Source of the DNA: Rudaea sp.
GTDB lineage: Bacteria; Pseudomonadota; Gammaproteobacteria; Xanthomonadales; Rhodanobacteraceae
Length of the DNA stretch: 64,000 nucleotides
Assembly (NCBI GenBank): GCA_031291055.1
Contig: JARLJU010000236.1
Location: forward strand, 265,380 to 329,379
Reading direction: 5' to 3'
Every line of letters begins with the position of its first letter. Position 1 is the first letter of the stretch. Below the pieces are notes generated by a model. That model saw only the letters and a list, made by a program, of their open reading frames with translations. It did not search any database and was not told where the DNA came from. The translations under genes were made by a program, and so were the position numbers. Positions 38,950 through 48,646 of the stretch are shown here, in pieces.

Positions 38950-38977
38950 CCGGAACGCGCAGATCAGCGCGTTCCGG
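38950..38977 (+). terminator. Strong hairpin after the collagen-like gene
   Basis: An 11-bp perfect stem CCGGAACGCGC/GCGCGTTCCGG with a 6-nt loop begins 16 nt after the stop codon. There is no clear T-run, so it may be a factor-assisted terminator or an mRNA-stabilising end. Confidence 0.55.
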
Positions 38978-39147
38978 CGCTTGCAATCTCTGGCTAGCGA
39001 ATATGGACGGGGTGCAGCGTTGGCGGCCGCGGGTTCAGGGCATAATCCGTACGTGCGTATTCGCCCGAACATAATCGTCGAGCACGAGCCCACCGAGACG
39101 GCATGCGAGCCGATGCGACGCAATCCGGAATTTCCGCAAGCAACGAC

Positions 39148-40089
39148 ATGACAGACTTCGACCACGGCATCAGCGCGATCGACACGGGCTTCTTCCGCCC
39201 GCAGTTCGACGCCAGCCACCTGATTGTCGAACGCGGCCGTGCCGCCTTCGTCGATGTCGGCACGAATTATTCGGTGCCGCGACTGCTGGCGGAACTCGAG
39301 TCGAAACGGATGCTTGTCGAAGCGGTCGACTACGTGATCTTGACCCATGTGCACCTGGATCACGCCGGCGGTGCCGGCGCGCTGATGCAGAAACTGCCCA
39401 ATGCGCGCCTGGTCGTGCATCCTCGCGGCGTGCGCCACATGGTCGACCCGGGCCAGTTGATCGCCGGTGCGACGGCGGTCTACGGTGCCGAGGAAATCCA
39501 GCGCAGCTACGGCCAATTGGTGCCGGTGCCGGCCAACCGCATCGACACCGCGAACGAGGGTCATGTCGTCGATCTGGCCGGGCGGCAATTGCTGTGCATC
39601 GACACCCCCGGCCATGCGCGCCACCACATCTGCATTTTCGACGCCCGCAGCCGCGCATTTTTCACCGGCGACACGTTCGGCCTGTCGTATCGCGAATTCG
39701 ATACCGGCAAAGGCGCGTTTATCCTGCCGACATCGACGCCAGTGCAATTCGAGCCGGCGGCCTTGCAGGCATCGATAGAACGCATGCTCGGCTTCACGCC
39801 CCAGCAAATGTTCCTGACCCACTACAGTCGCGTGACGGACGTCGACAGACTTGCGCAGGATCTGTCCGTGCAGATCCAGGCGATGGTCGCGATTGCGCAG
39901 GTGCATGCGAGTGACGCGGACCGGCACGCGCGCATCACGACGGCCCTGGCCGATTTGTACATTTTCCGCGCGCAGGCGCACGGCTGCCAATTCGATGCTG
40001 CGCGAATTCGCGAGCTGCTCGCCATGGACATCGAATTGAATGCCCAGGGCCTGGAAGTCTGGCTGGATCGTCAGCAAACGGCGGCATAA
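39148..40089 (+). CDS. Metallo-beta-lactamase fold hydrolase
   Basis: Zinc hydrolase fold with the metal motif THVHLDHAGG, a downstream histidine in DTPGHARHH, and aspartate in FFTGDTFGLSYR. The length is 313 aa and there is no signal peptide. ATG 39148 is preferred over the frame start at 39103, which adds 15 residues in the upstream gap. It is more like the glyoxalase/lactonase branch than antibiotic beta-lactamases, and the substrate cannot be told. The glycosyltransferase gene begins seven nucleotides after its stop. Confidence 0.88.
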   Translation: MTDFDHGISAIDTGFFRPQFDASHLIVERGRAAFVDVGTNYSVPRLLAELESKRMLVEAVDYVILTHVHLDHAGGAGALMQKLPNARLVVHPRGVRHMVDPGQLIAGATAVYGAEEIQRSYGQLVPVPANRIDTANEGHVVDLAGRQLLCIDTPGHARHHICIFDARSRAFFTGDTFGLSYREFDTGKGAFILPTSTPVQFEPAALQASIERMLGFTPQQMFLTHYSRVTDVDRLAQDLSVQIQAMVAIAQVHASDADRHARITTALADLYIFRAQAHGCQFDAARIRELLAMDIELNAQGLEVWLDRQQTAA

Positions 40090-40096
40090 TCGACGC

Positions 40097-41197
40097 ATGC
40101 GCATCTGCCTGTCCATGATCGTGAAAAACGAGTCAGCCGTGATCGAACGCTGCCTGCGTTCGGTCAAACCGTTCGTGCAGGCGTGGGCAATTGCCGACAC
40201 CGGGTCGACCGACGGCACCCAGGATATCGTGCGCAAGTTCATGGCCGACCTCCCCGGCGAGCTGATCGAGCGGCCGTGGGTGGATTTTTCCACAAATAGA
40301 AACCAGGCACTGGATCTGGCGCGCCACCATGGCGACTACGCCCTGATCATCGACGCCGATGACGTGCTCGAGGCCGATGCCAGCTTCGCCTGGGGCGAGC
40401 TGGATGCCATCGGCTACATGCTGGAAGTCGTCGACGGCATCAATGTCCGCTACGGCCGAGTTGCGTTGCCGCGGCTCGACGCCGGCTGGAGCTGGCGCGG
40501 GGTGCTGCACGAAGCATTGGTCGCGCCCATGCCTGTCTCGACACCGTACCTGTCCGGCCTGCGCATCCTGCGCATCTACAACGATGGCGCGCGCAGCCAG
40601 CAGCCTTCGACGCAGAAATTCGCGCACGATGCCGAGGTGCTTCGTCGCGCGCTGATCGATGAACCGGACAACGCGCGCTATGCGTTTTATCTGGCCCAGA
40701 GCCTGCGCGACGCCGGACAATTTGCCGAATCGATCGCCGCTTACGAAAAGCGCGCGACCATGGGCGGCTGGGCGGAAGAAGTATATTTTTCCAGATTGCA
40801 GGTCGCCGTGCTGAAGGAGCGCACCGGAGCCATATATGCACAGGTGATCGCCGCGTATCTGGATGCGTACGATTTTCGCCCGACGCGGGCGGAAGCACCG
40901 TGCGAGCTGGCTCGCTACTGTCGGCTGAACGCGCGCTATTCGGCGGCGCGCGAGTTCGCCCGGATTGCGACTGCACTGCCGTTGCCGGACGACTTGCTGT
41001 TCATCGATCGCACCGTCTACGACTGGCGCGCGCGCGACGAATTGTCGATCAGCGAATATTGGTGCGGCAACCATGCGGAAAGCGCGCGTCTATGCCGGGA
41101 ATTGCTCGCCGATGCGCGTCTTCCGGAAACCGAACGCGCGCGCGTGCGAAGCAATCTGGACTTCTCCCTGCGGCACCTGACGCCGGCCCAGTCCTGA
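40097..41197 (+). CDS. Family 2 glycosyltransferase with helical repeats
   Basis: Starts with the GT2 signature RICLSMIVKNESAVIERCLRS and has IADTGSTDGTQDI and the metal-binding DADD in IIDADDVLEAD. A C-terminal half of TPR-like helices (ARYAFYLAQSLRDAGQFAESI) follows. This build is typical of glycosyltransferases that modify proteins or lipids without a membrane domain. The length is 366 aa. ATG 40097 is preferred over 40040, which lies within the preceding gene. A CATAAT hexamer overlapping the previous stop lies six bases upstream. Confidence 0.88.
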   Translation: MRICLSMIVKNESAVIERCLRSVKPFVQAWAIADTGSTDGTQDIVRKFMADLPGELIERPWVDFSTNRNQALDLARHHGDYALIIDADDVLEADASFAWGELDAIGYMLEVVDGINVRYGRVALPRLDAGWSWRGVLHEALVAPMPVSTPYLSGLRILRIYNDGARSQQPSTQKFAHDAEVLRRALIDEPDNARYAFYLAQSLRDAGQFAESIAAYEKRATMGGWAEEVYFSRLQVAVLKERTGAIYAQVIAAYLDAYDFRPTRAEAPCELARYCRLNARYSAAREFARIATALPLPDDLLFIDRTVYDWRARDELSISEYWCGNHAESARLCRELLADARLPETERARVRSNLDFSLRHLTPAQS

Positions 41198-41423
41198 GCC
41201 GGCGATCGGACTGACCTGCGTGCCTCCGGCGTGGATGCGCACTTTTCCACGCGATCTTTTCTATCCGCGACCTCGCGAACAATATGGCCGACGACTCGCG
41301 TGGATGCCTCGCATGCCGCCGTCACGACAGTTGTTGATTCAGGTCAATACCCGCCTCAGCTGGCGAGGCGCGCTCGCCATCACGCAAACCACACCCTTGA
41401 TGCCGGCGGGGCAACAGATCATT

Positions 41424-41440
41424 TTTACAGGTTTTTTATG
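41424..41440 (+). promoter_or_regulatory. Candidate KdpE operator, distal
   Basis: TTTACA-N5-TTTATG (41424-41440), with the T-rich spacer GGTTT. The E. coli kdp operator is a T-rich 17-mer made of TTTATA, five bases and TTTACA, so layout, spacing and base content agree. The assignment rests on this match and on the kdpDE genes downstream. Confidence 0.65.
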
Positions 41441-41453
41441 CGGCAGGGGGCGA

Positions 41454-41470
41454 TTTATATCCCTTTTATA
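41454..41470 (+). promoter_or_regulatory. Candidate KdpE operator, proximal
   Basis: A perfect direct repeat, TTTATA-N5-TTTATA, lies exactly 30 bp (about three helical turns) after the distal site and 48 bp before the first small ORF. Two sites in phase suggest cooperative binding by KdpE dimers. Confidence 0.68.
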
Positions 41471-41517
41471 TGCCTGCATTCCTACAGTGCGCCATCTGAT
41501 TTGATCGGGAAACAGCC

Positions 41518-41610
41518 ATGGACTTCGTCTATCTGGCCTTGCTCGCGGTCCTCGTCGCGCTGACCTGGGGCTTCCTGCGTCTATGCGCACGCCTGGAGAA
41601 ATCCAAGTGA
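41518..41610 (+). CDS. 30-aa membrane peptide leading the kdp operon
   Basis: The ATG at 41518, just after GGGAAACAGCC, encodes a 30-residue peptide with a single hydrophobic helix (VYLALLAVLVALTWGFL) and a basic tail (CARLEKSK). It begins the chain of overlapping starts that leads to kdpA. Small peptides of this kind are often seen ahead of kdpF in high-GC proteobacteria, but I do not know an assigned function. It is probably a regulatory or stabilising partner of the Kdp ATPase. Confidence 0.7.
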   Translation: MDFVYLALLAVLVALTWGFLRLCARLEKSK

Positions 41611-41696
41611 TCGAATTCTGCATCAGCGTTGCGGCGATGACGCTCACCCTGGGGGGCATGTATTGGGCCCTTTGCATTCACAAGGTGCACAAATGA
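41607..41696 (+). CDS. 29-aa membrane peptide, second in the kdp operon
   Basis: GTG at 41607 overlaps the stop of the previous peptide by four bases, and its own stop overlaps the kdpF ATG by four bases. The peptide has one hydrophobic helix (ISVAAMTLTLGGMYWALCI) and a His/Lys tail. It is not recognised. The strict overlap on both sides and single-helix design argue that it is translated. Confidence 0.6.
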   Translation: MIEFCISVAAMTLTLGGMYWALCIHKVHK

Positions 41697-41785
41697 CCAC
41701 CATCTATTGGCTCGCCGCGGTAGTCGCGATCGCCCTGAGCATTTATCTCACCATCGCTCTGCTCAAGCCGGAGTGGTTCGAATGA
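41693..41785 (+). CDS. kdpF: Potassium-transporting ATPase small subunit KdpF
   Basis: A 30-residue peptide with one membrane helix ending in [12 protein letters not shown], the usual YLxxALLxPExF end of KdpF, which stabilises the KdpABC complex. It overlaps the preceding peptide and kdpA by four bases each. Confidence 0.85.
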   Translation: MTTIYWLAAVVAIALSIYLTIALLKPEWFE

Positions 41786-43590
41786 CTATCAATGACCTTT
41801 TCCAGCTCGGCCTGTACCTGGTCGTGCTCTTGCTGCTGGTCAAGCCCCTCGGCAGCTATATGGCGGACGTCTTTTCCGAGACGCCCAATCGCGTCACGCG
41901 TCTGGGCGCGCCGATCGAACGCCTTCTGTATCGCGTGAGCGGCATCAGGCCCGACGAGGACATGAGCTGGGTGCGCTATTCGCTCGCCATGCTGGCGTTC
42001 AATGTCGCCGGCTTGCTCATCGTCTATGCGTTGATGCGCCTGCAAAAGTGGCTGCCGCTGAATCCGCAGCACATGGACAATGTGCCGCCCGACCTGTCGA
42101 TGAACACGGCGATCAGCTTCGCCACCAACACCAACTGGCAGGCCTACAGCGGCGAATCGACGCTGAGTTACCTCACGCAGATGCTGGGCTTGAGCACGCA
42201 GAATTTCCTGTCTGCCGCCACCGGCATCGCGGTACTGATTGCACTGATCCGCGGCTTCACGCGGCGCACGTCGAAAACGATCGGCAATTTCTGGGTCGAT
42301 CTGACCCGCAGCACTCTTTATATCCTGCTGCCGCTGTCGCTGATCCTGTCACTGGCTCTGGTTTCGCAGGGTGTGCCGCAGAATTTCAGTCCGTATACAT
42401 CGGTGCCGCTGTTGCAGGCCACGACTGCGACCGAAACCGTGAAGGACGCCGAAGGCAATACGGTCAAGGACGCGGAAGGCAAGGACGTCACCAAGAGCAC
42501 GACCGTCACCGAACAATCGCTGCCGCTCGGGCCGGCCGCGTCGCAGATCGCGATCAAGCAGCTCGGCACGAATGGTGGCGGCTACTTCGGCGCCAATTCG
42601 GCGTATCCCTATGAGAACCCAACGCCGCTCAGCGACTTTCTCGAGGTCTTGGCGATCCTGCTGATCCCCGCTGCGCTTTGCTACACATTCGGAAAGATGG
42701 TCGGCGATCGCCGCCAGGGCTGGGCACTGCTCGTGGCGATGCTCGTCATCTTCGTGCCCCTGCTGCTCGCCTGCACAGCCGCAGAACAAGCCGGCAATCC
42801 CGCGTTGACTGGCCTCGGCGCAGATCAAACGGCATCGGCGGTGCAGGCGGGCGGCAACATGGAAGGCAAGGAGGTCCGCTTCGGCATCGCCGGCTCGGCG
42901 CGTTGGGCGACAGCCACAACGGCGGCCTCGAACGGCTCTGTCGATGCGATGCACGATTCGTTCACCCCGCTCGGCGGCATGGTGCCAATGTGGCTGATGC
43001 AACTTGGCGAAGTGATTTTCGGCGGCGTCGGTTCAGGCCTGTACGGCATGCTCGCATTCGCCGTGGTCGCCGTATTCATCGCCGGGCTTATGGTTGGGCG
43101 CACGCCGGAATATCTCGGCAAGAAGATCGAAGCGCACGAGATGAAGATGGCGAGTCTTGTCGTACTGATTCCGTGCGCGCTGGTCGTGATCGGAACTGCG
43201 ATTGCGGTGATGGCGCCAGCGGGCCTGGCCAGCCTTACAACCAACACAGGCACGCACGGATTCAGCGAGATTCTCTATACGTTCTCATCAGCCTCAAACA
43301 ACAATGGCAGCGCCTTTGGCGGGCTCAATCCAAGTACGCCGTTCTACAACGCGATCCTCGGCGTCTGCATGTTCCTTGCGCGCTTTCCGCTCGCGATCGG
43401 CATGCTCGCCATCGCCGGTTCGCTCGCGGCGAAGAAGCAGGTGCCCGTATCTGCCGGCACGCTGCCGACGCACACACCACTATTCATCGTATTGCTCGCG
43501 AGCGTTGTGATCGTAGTCGGTGCGCTGACCTTCCTGCCCGCGCTGGCGCTGGGGCCAATCGCGGAATTCCTGATGGCCTCCGGACACTGA
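41782..43590 (+). CDS. kdpA: Potassium-transporting ATPase subunit KdpA
   Basis: Channel-like potassium-binding subunit of the high-affinity Kdp pump in the inner membrane. Selectivity-filter loops are present: [30 protein letters not shown], and [13 protein letters not shown]. It has ten hydrophobic helices. The length is 602 aa when started at ATG 41782, which overlaps the KdpF stop; the longer frame is KdpF shadow. A periplasmic loop carries an unusual short repeat, [18 protein letters not shown]. Confidence 0.97.
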   Translation: MTINDLFQLGLYLVVLLLLVKPLGSYMADVFSETPNRVTRLGAPIERLLYRVSGIRPDEDMSWVRYSLAMLAFNVAGLLIVYALMRLQKWLPLNPQHMDNVPPDLSMNTAISFATNTNWQAYSGESTLSYLTQMLGLSTQNFLSAATGIAVLIALIRGFTRRTSKTIGNFWVDLTRSTLYILLPLSLILSLALVSQGVPQNFSPYTSVPLLQATTATETVKDAEGNTVKDAEGKDVTKSTTVTEQSLPLGPAASQIAIKQLGTNGGGYFGANSAYPYENPTPLSDFLEVLAILLIPAALCYTFGKMVGDRRQGWALLVAMLVIFVPLLLACTAAEQAGNPALTGLGADQTASAVQAGGNMEGKEVRFGIAGSARWATATTAASNGSVDAMHDSFTPLGGMVPMWLMQLGEVIFGGVGSGLYGMLAFAVVAVFIAGLMVGRTPEYLGKKIEAHEMKMASLVVLIPCALVVIGTAIAVMAPAGLASLTTNTGTHGFSEILYTFSSASNNNGSAFGGLNPSTPFYNAILGVCMFLARFPLAIGMLAIAGSLAAKKQVPVSAGTLPTHTPLFIVLLASVVIVVGALTFLPALALGPIAEFLMASGH

Positions 43591-43594
43591 CCCC

Positions 43595-45667
43595 ATGACT
43601 ACTTCTACCATTCGCACCAGCGCCCTGAGCCGCGAGTTGCTCGTACCCGCGATCGGGGATGCCTTCCGCAAACTGTCGCCGCGCCAGCAATTCCGCAACC
43701 CGGTCATGTTCGTGGTGTTCGTCTGCAGCATCTTCACGACCGGATTGTGGGTCCAGGCACTCGGTGGCAACGGCGAGGCGCCGGCCACGTTCATTCTGGC
43801 CATCAGTCTGTGGCTGTGGTTCACGCTCCTGTTCGCGAACTTCGCCGAAGCGATCGCCGAAGGCCGCGGCAAGGCACAAGCGCAGGCTCTGCGGGGTGCG
43901 CGCCGCGACGTCGTCGCGCACAAGATCGCCGCCCCGGAGCGCCGCGATACCGCGACGGTTCTTTCCGCGAGCGATCTGCGCAAGAACGATCTGGTGATCG
44001 TCAAGGCCGGCGAAGTCATTCCCGGCGACGGCGATGTCATCAACGGCGCAGCTTCGGTTGACGAGAGCGCAGTTACCGGTGAATCCGCACCCGTCATCCG
44101 CGAAGCCGGCGGTGACCGCAGCGCCGTCACAGGGGGCACTCGCGTGTTGTCAGACTGGATCGTCGTGCGCATTGCCAGCAACCCGGGCGAAAGCTTTCTC
44201 GACCGCATGATTGCGATGGTCGAAGGCGCGAGCCGTCGCAAGACGCCGAACGAGATCGCGCTGACGATTCTCTTGGCAAAGTTCACCTTGATCTTCCTGC
44301 TGGCTTGCGCGACCCTGCTACCGTATTCGTTGTACAGTGCACAGGCCGCCGGCCACGGCGCGCCGCTCACGATCACCGTGCTGGTCGCGTTGCTCGTATG
44401 CCTGATTCCGACCACGATCGGCGGATTGCTGTCGGCCATCGGCATCGCCGGCATGGATCGCATGATCCAGGCCAATGTCATCGCGATGTCGGGCCGTGCG
44501 GTGGAAGCGGCGGGCGACGTCGATGTGCTGCTCCTGGACAAGACCGGCACGATCACGCTCGGCAACCGCCAGGCGGTCGCATTCCATCCGGCGCCGGGAA
44601 TCGACTTGAAGGCGTTGGCCGATGCCGCACAGCTGGCCTCCCTCGCCGACGAAACGCCGGAGGGCCGCAGCATCGTCGTGCTCGCCAAGAAGGATTTTGG
44701 CATCCGCGAACGTGAAGTCGGCGGCAGCGGTGTGCACTTCGTGCCGTTTTCCGCGAACACGCGCATGAGCGGCGTCGACCTGGATGGGCGCAGCATCCGC
44801 AAGGGTGCGCTCGACGCGATCGAAAAATACGTCGCGACCTCGAACGCGACGATTCCCGCCGAGGTTCGCCGTGTGGCCGAAGACATCGCGCGCAAAGGCG
44901 GCACGCCGCTCGTGGTCAGCGAAAACGCAAGTGCGCTCGGCGTGATCGAGCTCAAGGATATCGTCAAGGGCGGCATCCGCGAGCGCTTCGCCGAACTGCG
45001 GGCGATGGGCATCCGCACCATCATGATCACCGGCGACAACCCGCTGACCGCGGCATCCATTGCGGCTGAAGCCGGCGTCGACGACTACCTCGCCGAAGCC
45101 ACGCCCGAAGCGAAACTCAAGCTGATCCGTGACATTCAATCCGAGGGAAGACTTGTCGCCATGTGCGGCGACGGCACCAACGATGCGCCGGCGCTGGCGC
45201 AGGCCGACGTCGCCGTTGCCATGAACAGCGGCACGCAGGCGGCGAAAGAAGCCGGCAACATGGTGGATCTGGATTCCAATCCAACCAAGTTGATCGAGGT
45301 CGTCGAGATCGGCAAGCAGATGCTGATCACGCGCGGATCGTTGACGACGTTTTCGATCGCGAACGATGTCGCCAAATATTTCGCGATCATCCCTGCCGCG
45401 TTCAAGACCACGTATCCTGCTCTCGACAAGCTCAACATCATGGGTCTGGCCACATCGCAGAGCGCAATCCTGTCTGCGGTGATCTTCAACGCGCTGATCA
45501 TCATCTTCCTGATTCCACTGGCGCTCAAGGGCGTGCGCTATCGCGCGCTCGGCGCCGGCGCGCTGCTGCGCCGTAATCTGCTGGTCTACGGCATCGGCGG
45601 GATCATCGTGCCGTTTGTCGGCATCAAGATCATCGATCTGCTGCTGGTCGCGCTACGACTGGCTTGA
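43595..45667 (+). CDS. kdpB: Potassium-transporting ATPase ATP-binding subunit KdpB
   Basis: P-type ATPase subunit that powers K+ uptake. The phosphorylation motif is [11 protein letters not shown]. The actuator TGES is in VTGESAPV, the nucleotide and hinge motifs are ITGDNPLTA and [10 protein letters not shown], and the N-terminal helices have [19 protein letters not shown]. At 690 aa it is full length. It starts four nucleotides after kdpA. Unusually, kdpC does not follow directly; a small ORF and a porin-like gene come between. Confidence 0.97.
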   Translation: MTTSTIRTSALSRELLVPAIGDAFRKLSPRQQFRNPVMFVVFVCSIFTTGLWVQALGGNGEAPATFILAISLWLWFTLLFANFAEAIAEGRGKAQAQALRGARRDVVAHKIAAPERRDTATVLSASDLRKNDLVIVKAGEVIPGDGDVINGAASVDESAVTGESAPVIREAGGDRSAVTGGTRVLSDWIVVRIASNPGESFLDRMIAMVEGASRRKTPNEIALTILLAKFTLIFLLACATLLPYSLYSAQAAGHGAPLTITVLVALLVCLIPTTIGGLLSAIGIAGMDRMIQANVIAMSGRAVEAAGDVDVLLLDKTGTITLGNRQAVAFHPAPGIDLKALADAAQLASLADETPEGRSIVVLAKKDFGIREREVGGSGVHFVPFSANTRMSGVDLDGRSIRKGALDAIEKYVATSNATIPAEVRRVAEDIARKGGTPLVVSENASALGVIELKDIVKGGIRERFAELRAMGIRTIMITGDNPLTAASIAAEAGVDDYLAEATPEAKLKLIRDIQSEGRLVAMCGDGTNDAPALAQADVAVAMNSGTQAAKEAGNMVDLDSNPTKLIEVVEIGKQMLITRGSLTTFSIANDVAKYFAIIPAAFKTTYPALDKLNIMGLATSQSAILSAVIFNALIIIFLIPLALKGVRYRALGAGALLRRNLLVYGIGGIIVPFVGIKIIDLLLVALRLA

Positions 45668-45679
45668 GAAGGTGGTGCC

Positions 45680-45913
45680 ATGAACGCCCACAGGATTTGC
45701 ATTGTTGAGGGACCACTGGCCGGCGATGCTCTCGCGGCAAACAACGCGGTCTTCGATCTGCCCCGGTCGCGCTCGTGCAAGACCGGGCTGAGCTTGGTGC
45801 CTGCGCCGGCCGAGAACAATCCTAGCGCTCCCGAAAGCAATGCGGACGACGTCGAACCTGCGAAGACGACCGAACAGGACGACTACATCCGCGGCGGCTA
45901 CGCAGGCATTTGA
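45680..45913 (+). CDS. 77-aa ORF between kdpB and the porin-like gene
   Basis: Unrecognised. The ATG has a GAAGGTGG ribosome-site candidate five bases upstream and lies 12 nt after kdpB. The product has no signal or helix; its C-terminal half is acidic and Pro-rich and probably disordered, with a final DDYIRGGYAGI. Length and composition would also fit chance, so it is tentative. Confidence 0.45.
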   Translation: MNAHRICIVEGPLAGDALAANNAVFDLPRSRSCKTGLSLVPAPAENNPSAPESNADDVEPAKTTEQDDYIRGGYAGI

Positions 45914-45979
45914 TGCAGATCAATATACTTTTATACATACGCCATATTCTGCCCCCTAAGAAAATACCAAGGAACACCG

Positions 45980-47677
45980 ATGAAAACGCTCAATAAACTT
46001 TCTGCCGCCTTGCTGATCGCACTGCCTTTCGCGAGCATGGCCACGGCAGAAGCCAGTGACACGCAGGGCGCGCCGGCGTTGCCAGCGCCCAGTCGTGGAC
46101 CGAGCGGCGATTGCGATCCCTACAAGAATTTCGACTGCCTGAATGACTTCCTGGGAACGGGCTTCTGGGAACGCCTGACGAATTACTACAGGCTTGAGTG
46201 GGGTCAGGCAACGGGTCCCGCGGATCCGAAAGCGCCTGCATCGCGTCGGGAAGACTGGCCGCCCGCTGCCCAGACAACACCGCCCATGCCTTTCACCGAA
46301 TGGCCTTACGGCGGAACCACCGCGCTCGGCGTTACGCGTCCAGGCTCGGTCGATAGCCCATTGATGACAGCGCTCGGCAACACTGCCTTCGGTGATTGGC
46401 TAAGCAGGAACAATCTGCAGCTATACGGCTGGATCAATGCCGGCGGCAACGTCAGCACGAGTTCGACAAAGCCCGGCGGCAACGCCCCCGCCGCCTATCT
46501 CTACACGCCCAACACGGTGACACTTGATCAGGCCGTGATCTACCTGGACCGTTTCCCCGATACCGTGCAGACCGATCACATCGACTGGGGCCTGCGCGTT
46601 TCGGCGATCTACGGCGAGAACTACCGCTACACCACAGCCTATGGTCTGGCCAGCTATCAGCTCTTGAAAGAAAACAACGTCTACGGCTACGACTTTCCGA
46701 TGATGTATGGCGAAATCTTCATCCCCTGGATCGCCGACGGTCTGATGCTGCGTGCCGGACGCTTCATTTCCATACCGGATATCGAAGCGCAGCTCGCGCC
46801 GAACAATTACATGTATACGCATTCCATGACGTATACGTTCGACAACTACACGAACACCGGCCTGCAGAGCACGCTGGCGCTCAACAAGAATTGGACGGTG
46901 CAACTCGGTGTCACCGTCGGCACCGAGGCATTCCCGACGCATCTGAGTCAGCGCTTTGACAACCCCTATCCAAACGTCCCAGGCACCGGTCCCGGGGACA
47001 TTGGATACAACCCGCTCTATCCGAACGCGACCTTCAAGAAGGACCCGGGCTCCATGCCGTCGGTGTCGGCATGCGTTCGCTATCTCAGCGACGACGGCAA
47101 GACCGACATCATGCCCTGCGCGGATGCGATCAACTCGGGAAGATACGGCTACAACAACCTGCAATGGTATGGCTTCACGGTCTACCACACGTTCACTGAG
47201 CACTGGCATATTTCTTATGAGGCCTACGATCTGTTTCAGAATCGCGTCCCCAACTCACTCAACAGCGATGTGCAAACCATCTATGCCAACGGCGGGTCGC
47301 CGTTCTCGTCACGATTCATCCCGTTCAATGCCCCCGATCTGGCGATCTGCGCCGATGCTGCGTTGTTGACATGCAAGGCCAGCGTCTTGACAAACGTTGC
47401 CTATATCAACTACAGCCCGGATCCGCTTAACAACTTTTCGTTCCGGCCGGAGTATTACTGGGACAAACAAGGCCAGCGTACCGGCGTCGCGTCGCGCTAT
47501 GTGAACTTCGCGATCGGTTGGCAGCATTGGTTTTCGCCGCAAATCGAAGTGCGGCCGGAAATCGCCACGTATCACTCGCTGAACGGTCCCGCATTCAACG
47601 GCAACTCGAACGCAGGTATTCCGCCGAACAAGTCCCGCGAAACGATTTTGTCCGGAGACATCATCTTTCATTTTTGA
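45980..47677 (+). CDS. BBP2-type outer-membrane beta-barrel protein
   Basis: Exported protein of 565 aa with a signal peptide (to ATAEA) and a long series of alternating beta strands with aromatic girdles. It ends in IIFHF with a C-terminal phenylalanine, as outer-membrane barrels do. The [17 protein letters not shown] start, [13 protein letters not shown] and [18 protein letters not shown] resemble the putative beta-barrel porin-2 family. It sits between kdpB and kdpC on the same strand, after an AT-rich stretch (45920-45945) that may hold its own promoter. A role in K+ passage across the outer membrane is inferred. Confidence 0.85.
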   Translation: MKTLNKLSAALLIALPFASMATAEASDTQGAPALPAPSRGPSGDCDPYKNFDCLNDFLGTGFWERLTNYYRLEWGQATGPADPKAPASRREDWPPAAQTTPPMPFTEWPYGGTTALGVTRPGSVDSPLMTALGNTAFGDWLSRNNLQLYGWINAGGNVSTSSTKPGGNAPAAYLYTPNTVTLDQAVIYLDRFPDTVQTDHIDWGLRVSAIYGENYRYTTAYGLASYQLLKENNVYGYDFPMMYGEIFIPWIADGLMLRAGRFISIPDIEAQLAPNNYMYTHSMTYTFDNYTNTGLQSTLALNKNWTVQLGVTVGTEAFPTHLSQRFDNPYPNVPGTGPGDIGYNPLYPNATFKKDPGSMPSVSACVRYLSDDGKTDIMPCADAINSGRYGYNNLQWYGFTVYHTFTEHWHISYEAYDLFQNRVPNSLNSDVQTIYANGGSPFSSRFIPFNAPDLAICADAALLTCKASVLTNVAYINYSPDPLNNFSFRPEYYWDKQGQRTGVASRYVNFAIGWQHWFSPQIEVRPEIATYHSLNGPAFNGNSNAGIPPNKSRETILSGDIIFHF

Positions 47678-47748
47678 GCGAGTTATGTTCGCGCAAATGG
47701 CTGCTGGTGGCCCGTTCCAACTTGAATTTCACATGTAGTGGTGATGCC

Positions 47749-48324
47749 ATGAACAATTTGCTGCGTCCTGCAATCTCCCTGCTGGTGATGCTCACCGTCC
47801 TCACAGGTATCGTCTATCCGCTCGCCGTCACTGGCGCAGCGCAATTGCTTTTCCATCATGCAGCCAATGGCAGTTTGATCGAGCGCGATGGAAAGACGTA
47901 TGGCTCGGAATTGATCGGCCAGCCGTTCGACGATCCGAAGTACTTCTGGAGCCGGCCGTCGGCTACAGCGCCGTTCGCCGACAATCCTTCCGCCTCGGGC
48001 GCGTCGAATCTGGGTCCGAACAATTCGGCACTCGCCGACGCGGTGAAGCAGCGCATCGATGCGTTGCGCGCCGCGGATCCCGGCAATGCGATCAAGCTCG
48101 TACCGGTCGATCTGGTAACCGCGTCGGGCAGCGGTCTGGATCCGCATATATCGCCGGCGGCAGCAAAGTATCAGGTTGCCCGCGTTGCGCGAGTGCGTGC
48201 GATGACCGAGGCCGATGTCGCCAGGCTTGTCGGCCAGGCGACCGAAGGCCGCACCTTCGGCGTGCTCGGCGAACCGCGGGTCAACGTGCTCAAGCTGAAT
48301 CTGCTCCTCGACGGGCACGGGTAG
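47749..48324 (+). CDS. kdpC: Potassium-transporting ATPase subunit KdpC
   Basis: Single-helix subunit that helps couple KdpA and KdpB. It has the N-terminal anchor ([24 protein letters not shown]), the [14 protein letters not shown] signature, and the [23 protein letters not shown] and [15 protein letters not shown] blocks. The length is 191 aa. ATG 47749 is chosen because the frame upstream overlaps the barrel gene and has no helix. It lies 71 nt after the barrel stop. Confidence 0.96.
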   Translation: MNNLLRPAISLLVMLTVLTGIVYPLAVTGAAQLLFHHAANGSLIERDGKTYGSELIGQPFDDPKYFWSRPSATAPFADNPSASGASNLGPNNSALADAVKQRIDALRAADPGNAIKLVPVDLVTASGSGLDPHISPAAAKYQVARVARVRAMTEADVARLVGQATEGRTFGVLGEPRVNVLKLNLLLDGHG

Positions 48325-48330
48325 GCAGGC

Positions 48331-48542
48331 ATGGCCGCGTCGGCAACTGACCGCGCCGACTCACCTGCAACGCCAGCGCGGGGCATCGTTTTCGGTGACA
48401 TCGCCACCAGTCCGATGTATGCCTTGCACGGGATTTTCGGTGCTTACGGCGTAGCGCCGACACCGGGTAGTGTACTCGGCGTGCTGTCGCTGAGAGTCCC
48501 GCGAACCGTCTCGTCGAAATCGGCACGCGTGTCGAGATTTGA
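48331..48542 (+). pseudogene. kup: kup remnant: both ends kept, middle deleted
   Basis: From ATG 48331 the first ~53 codons read as the start of a Kup/HAK potassium transporter: GIVFGDIATSPMYALHG and GSVLGVLSL (to about 48492). At once, in another frame, comes ESPANRLVEIGTRVEI and a TGA at 48542, which matches the usual Kup C-terminus. A normal Kup is about 620-640 aa, so some 1.7 kb appears to have been lost by one internal deletion with a frame change. The remnant lies six nucleotides after kdpC and cannot be functional. Confidence 0.8.
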
Positions 48543-48646
48543 TGCGTGTCCTGCGCGTGCAGCTGCGAGCGCAACCGCGGCCTGAGCATGTTCTAGCAAG
48601 CACCGGTTTCGTGCATGATGGGCGCAACCAATCGGCCTGAGAACGC

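Larger units (their letters stand above)
41198..41517 (+). other. Gap with the kdp control region
   Basis: No gene is seen. A weak 6-bp hairpin (41352-41357 with 41365-41370) may end the glycosyltransferase transcript. From 41420 the composition turns AT-rich and holds two KdpE-like sites, followed by a GGGAA ribosome-site candidate ahead of the ATG at 41518. Confidence 0.6.

Noticed and set aside
38824..40293. 489-codon minus-strand frame across the metallo-beta-lactamase gene
   Set aside because: The plus-strand protein has a clear THVHLDHAGG metal site; the antisense frame has no motif.
43480..45060. 526-codon minus-strand frame opposite kdpB
   Set aside because: kdpB shows every P-type ATPase motif; the antisense product is Ser/Arg-rich without a recognisable domain.
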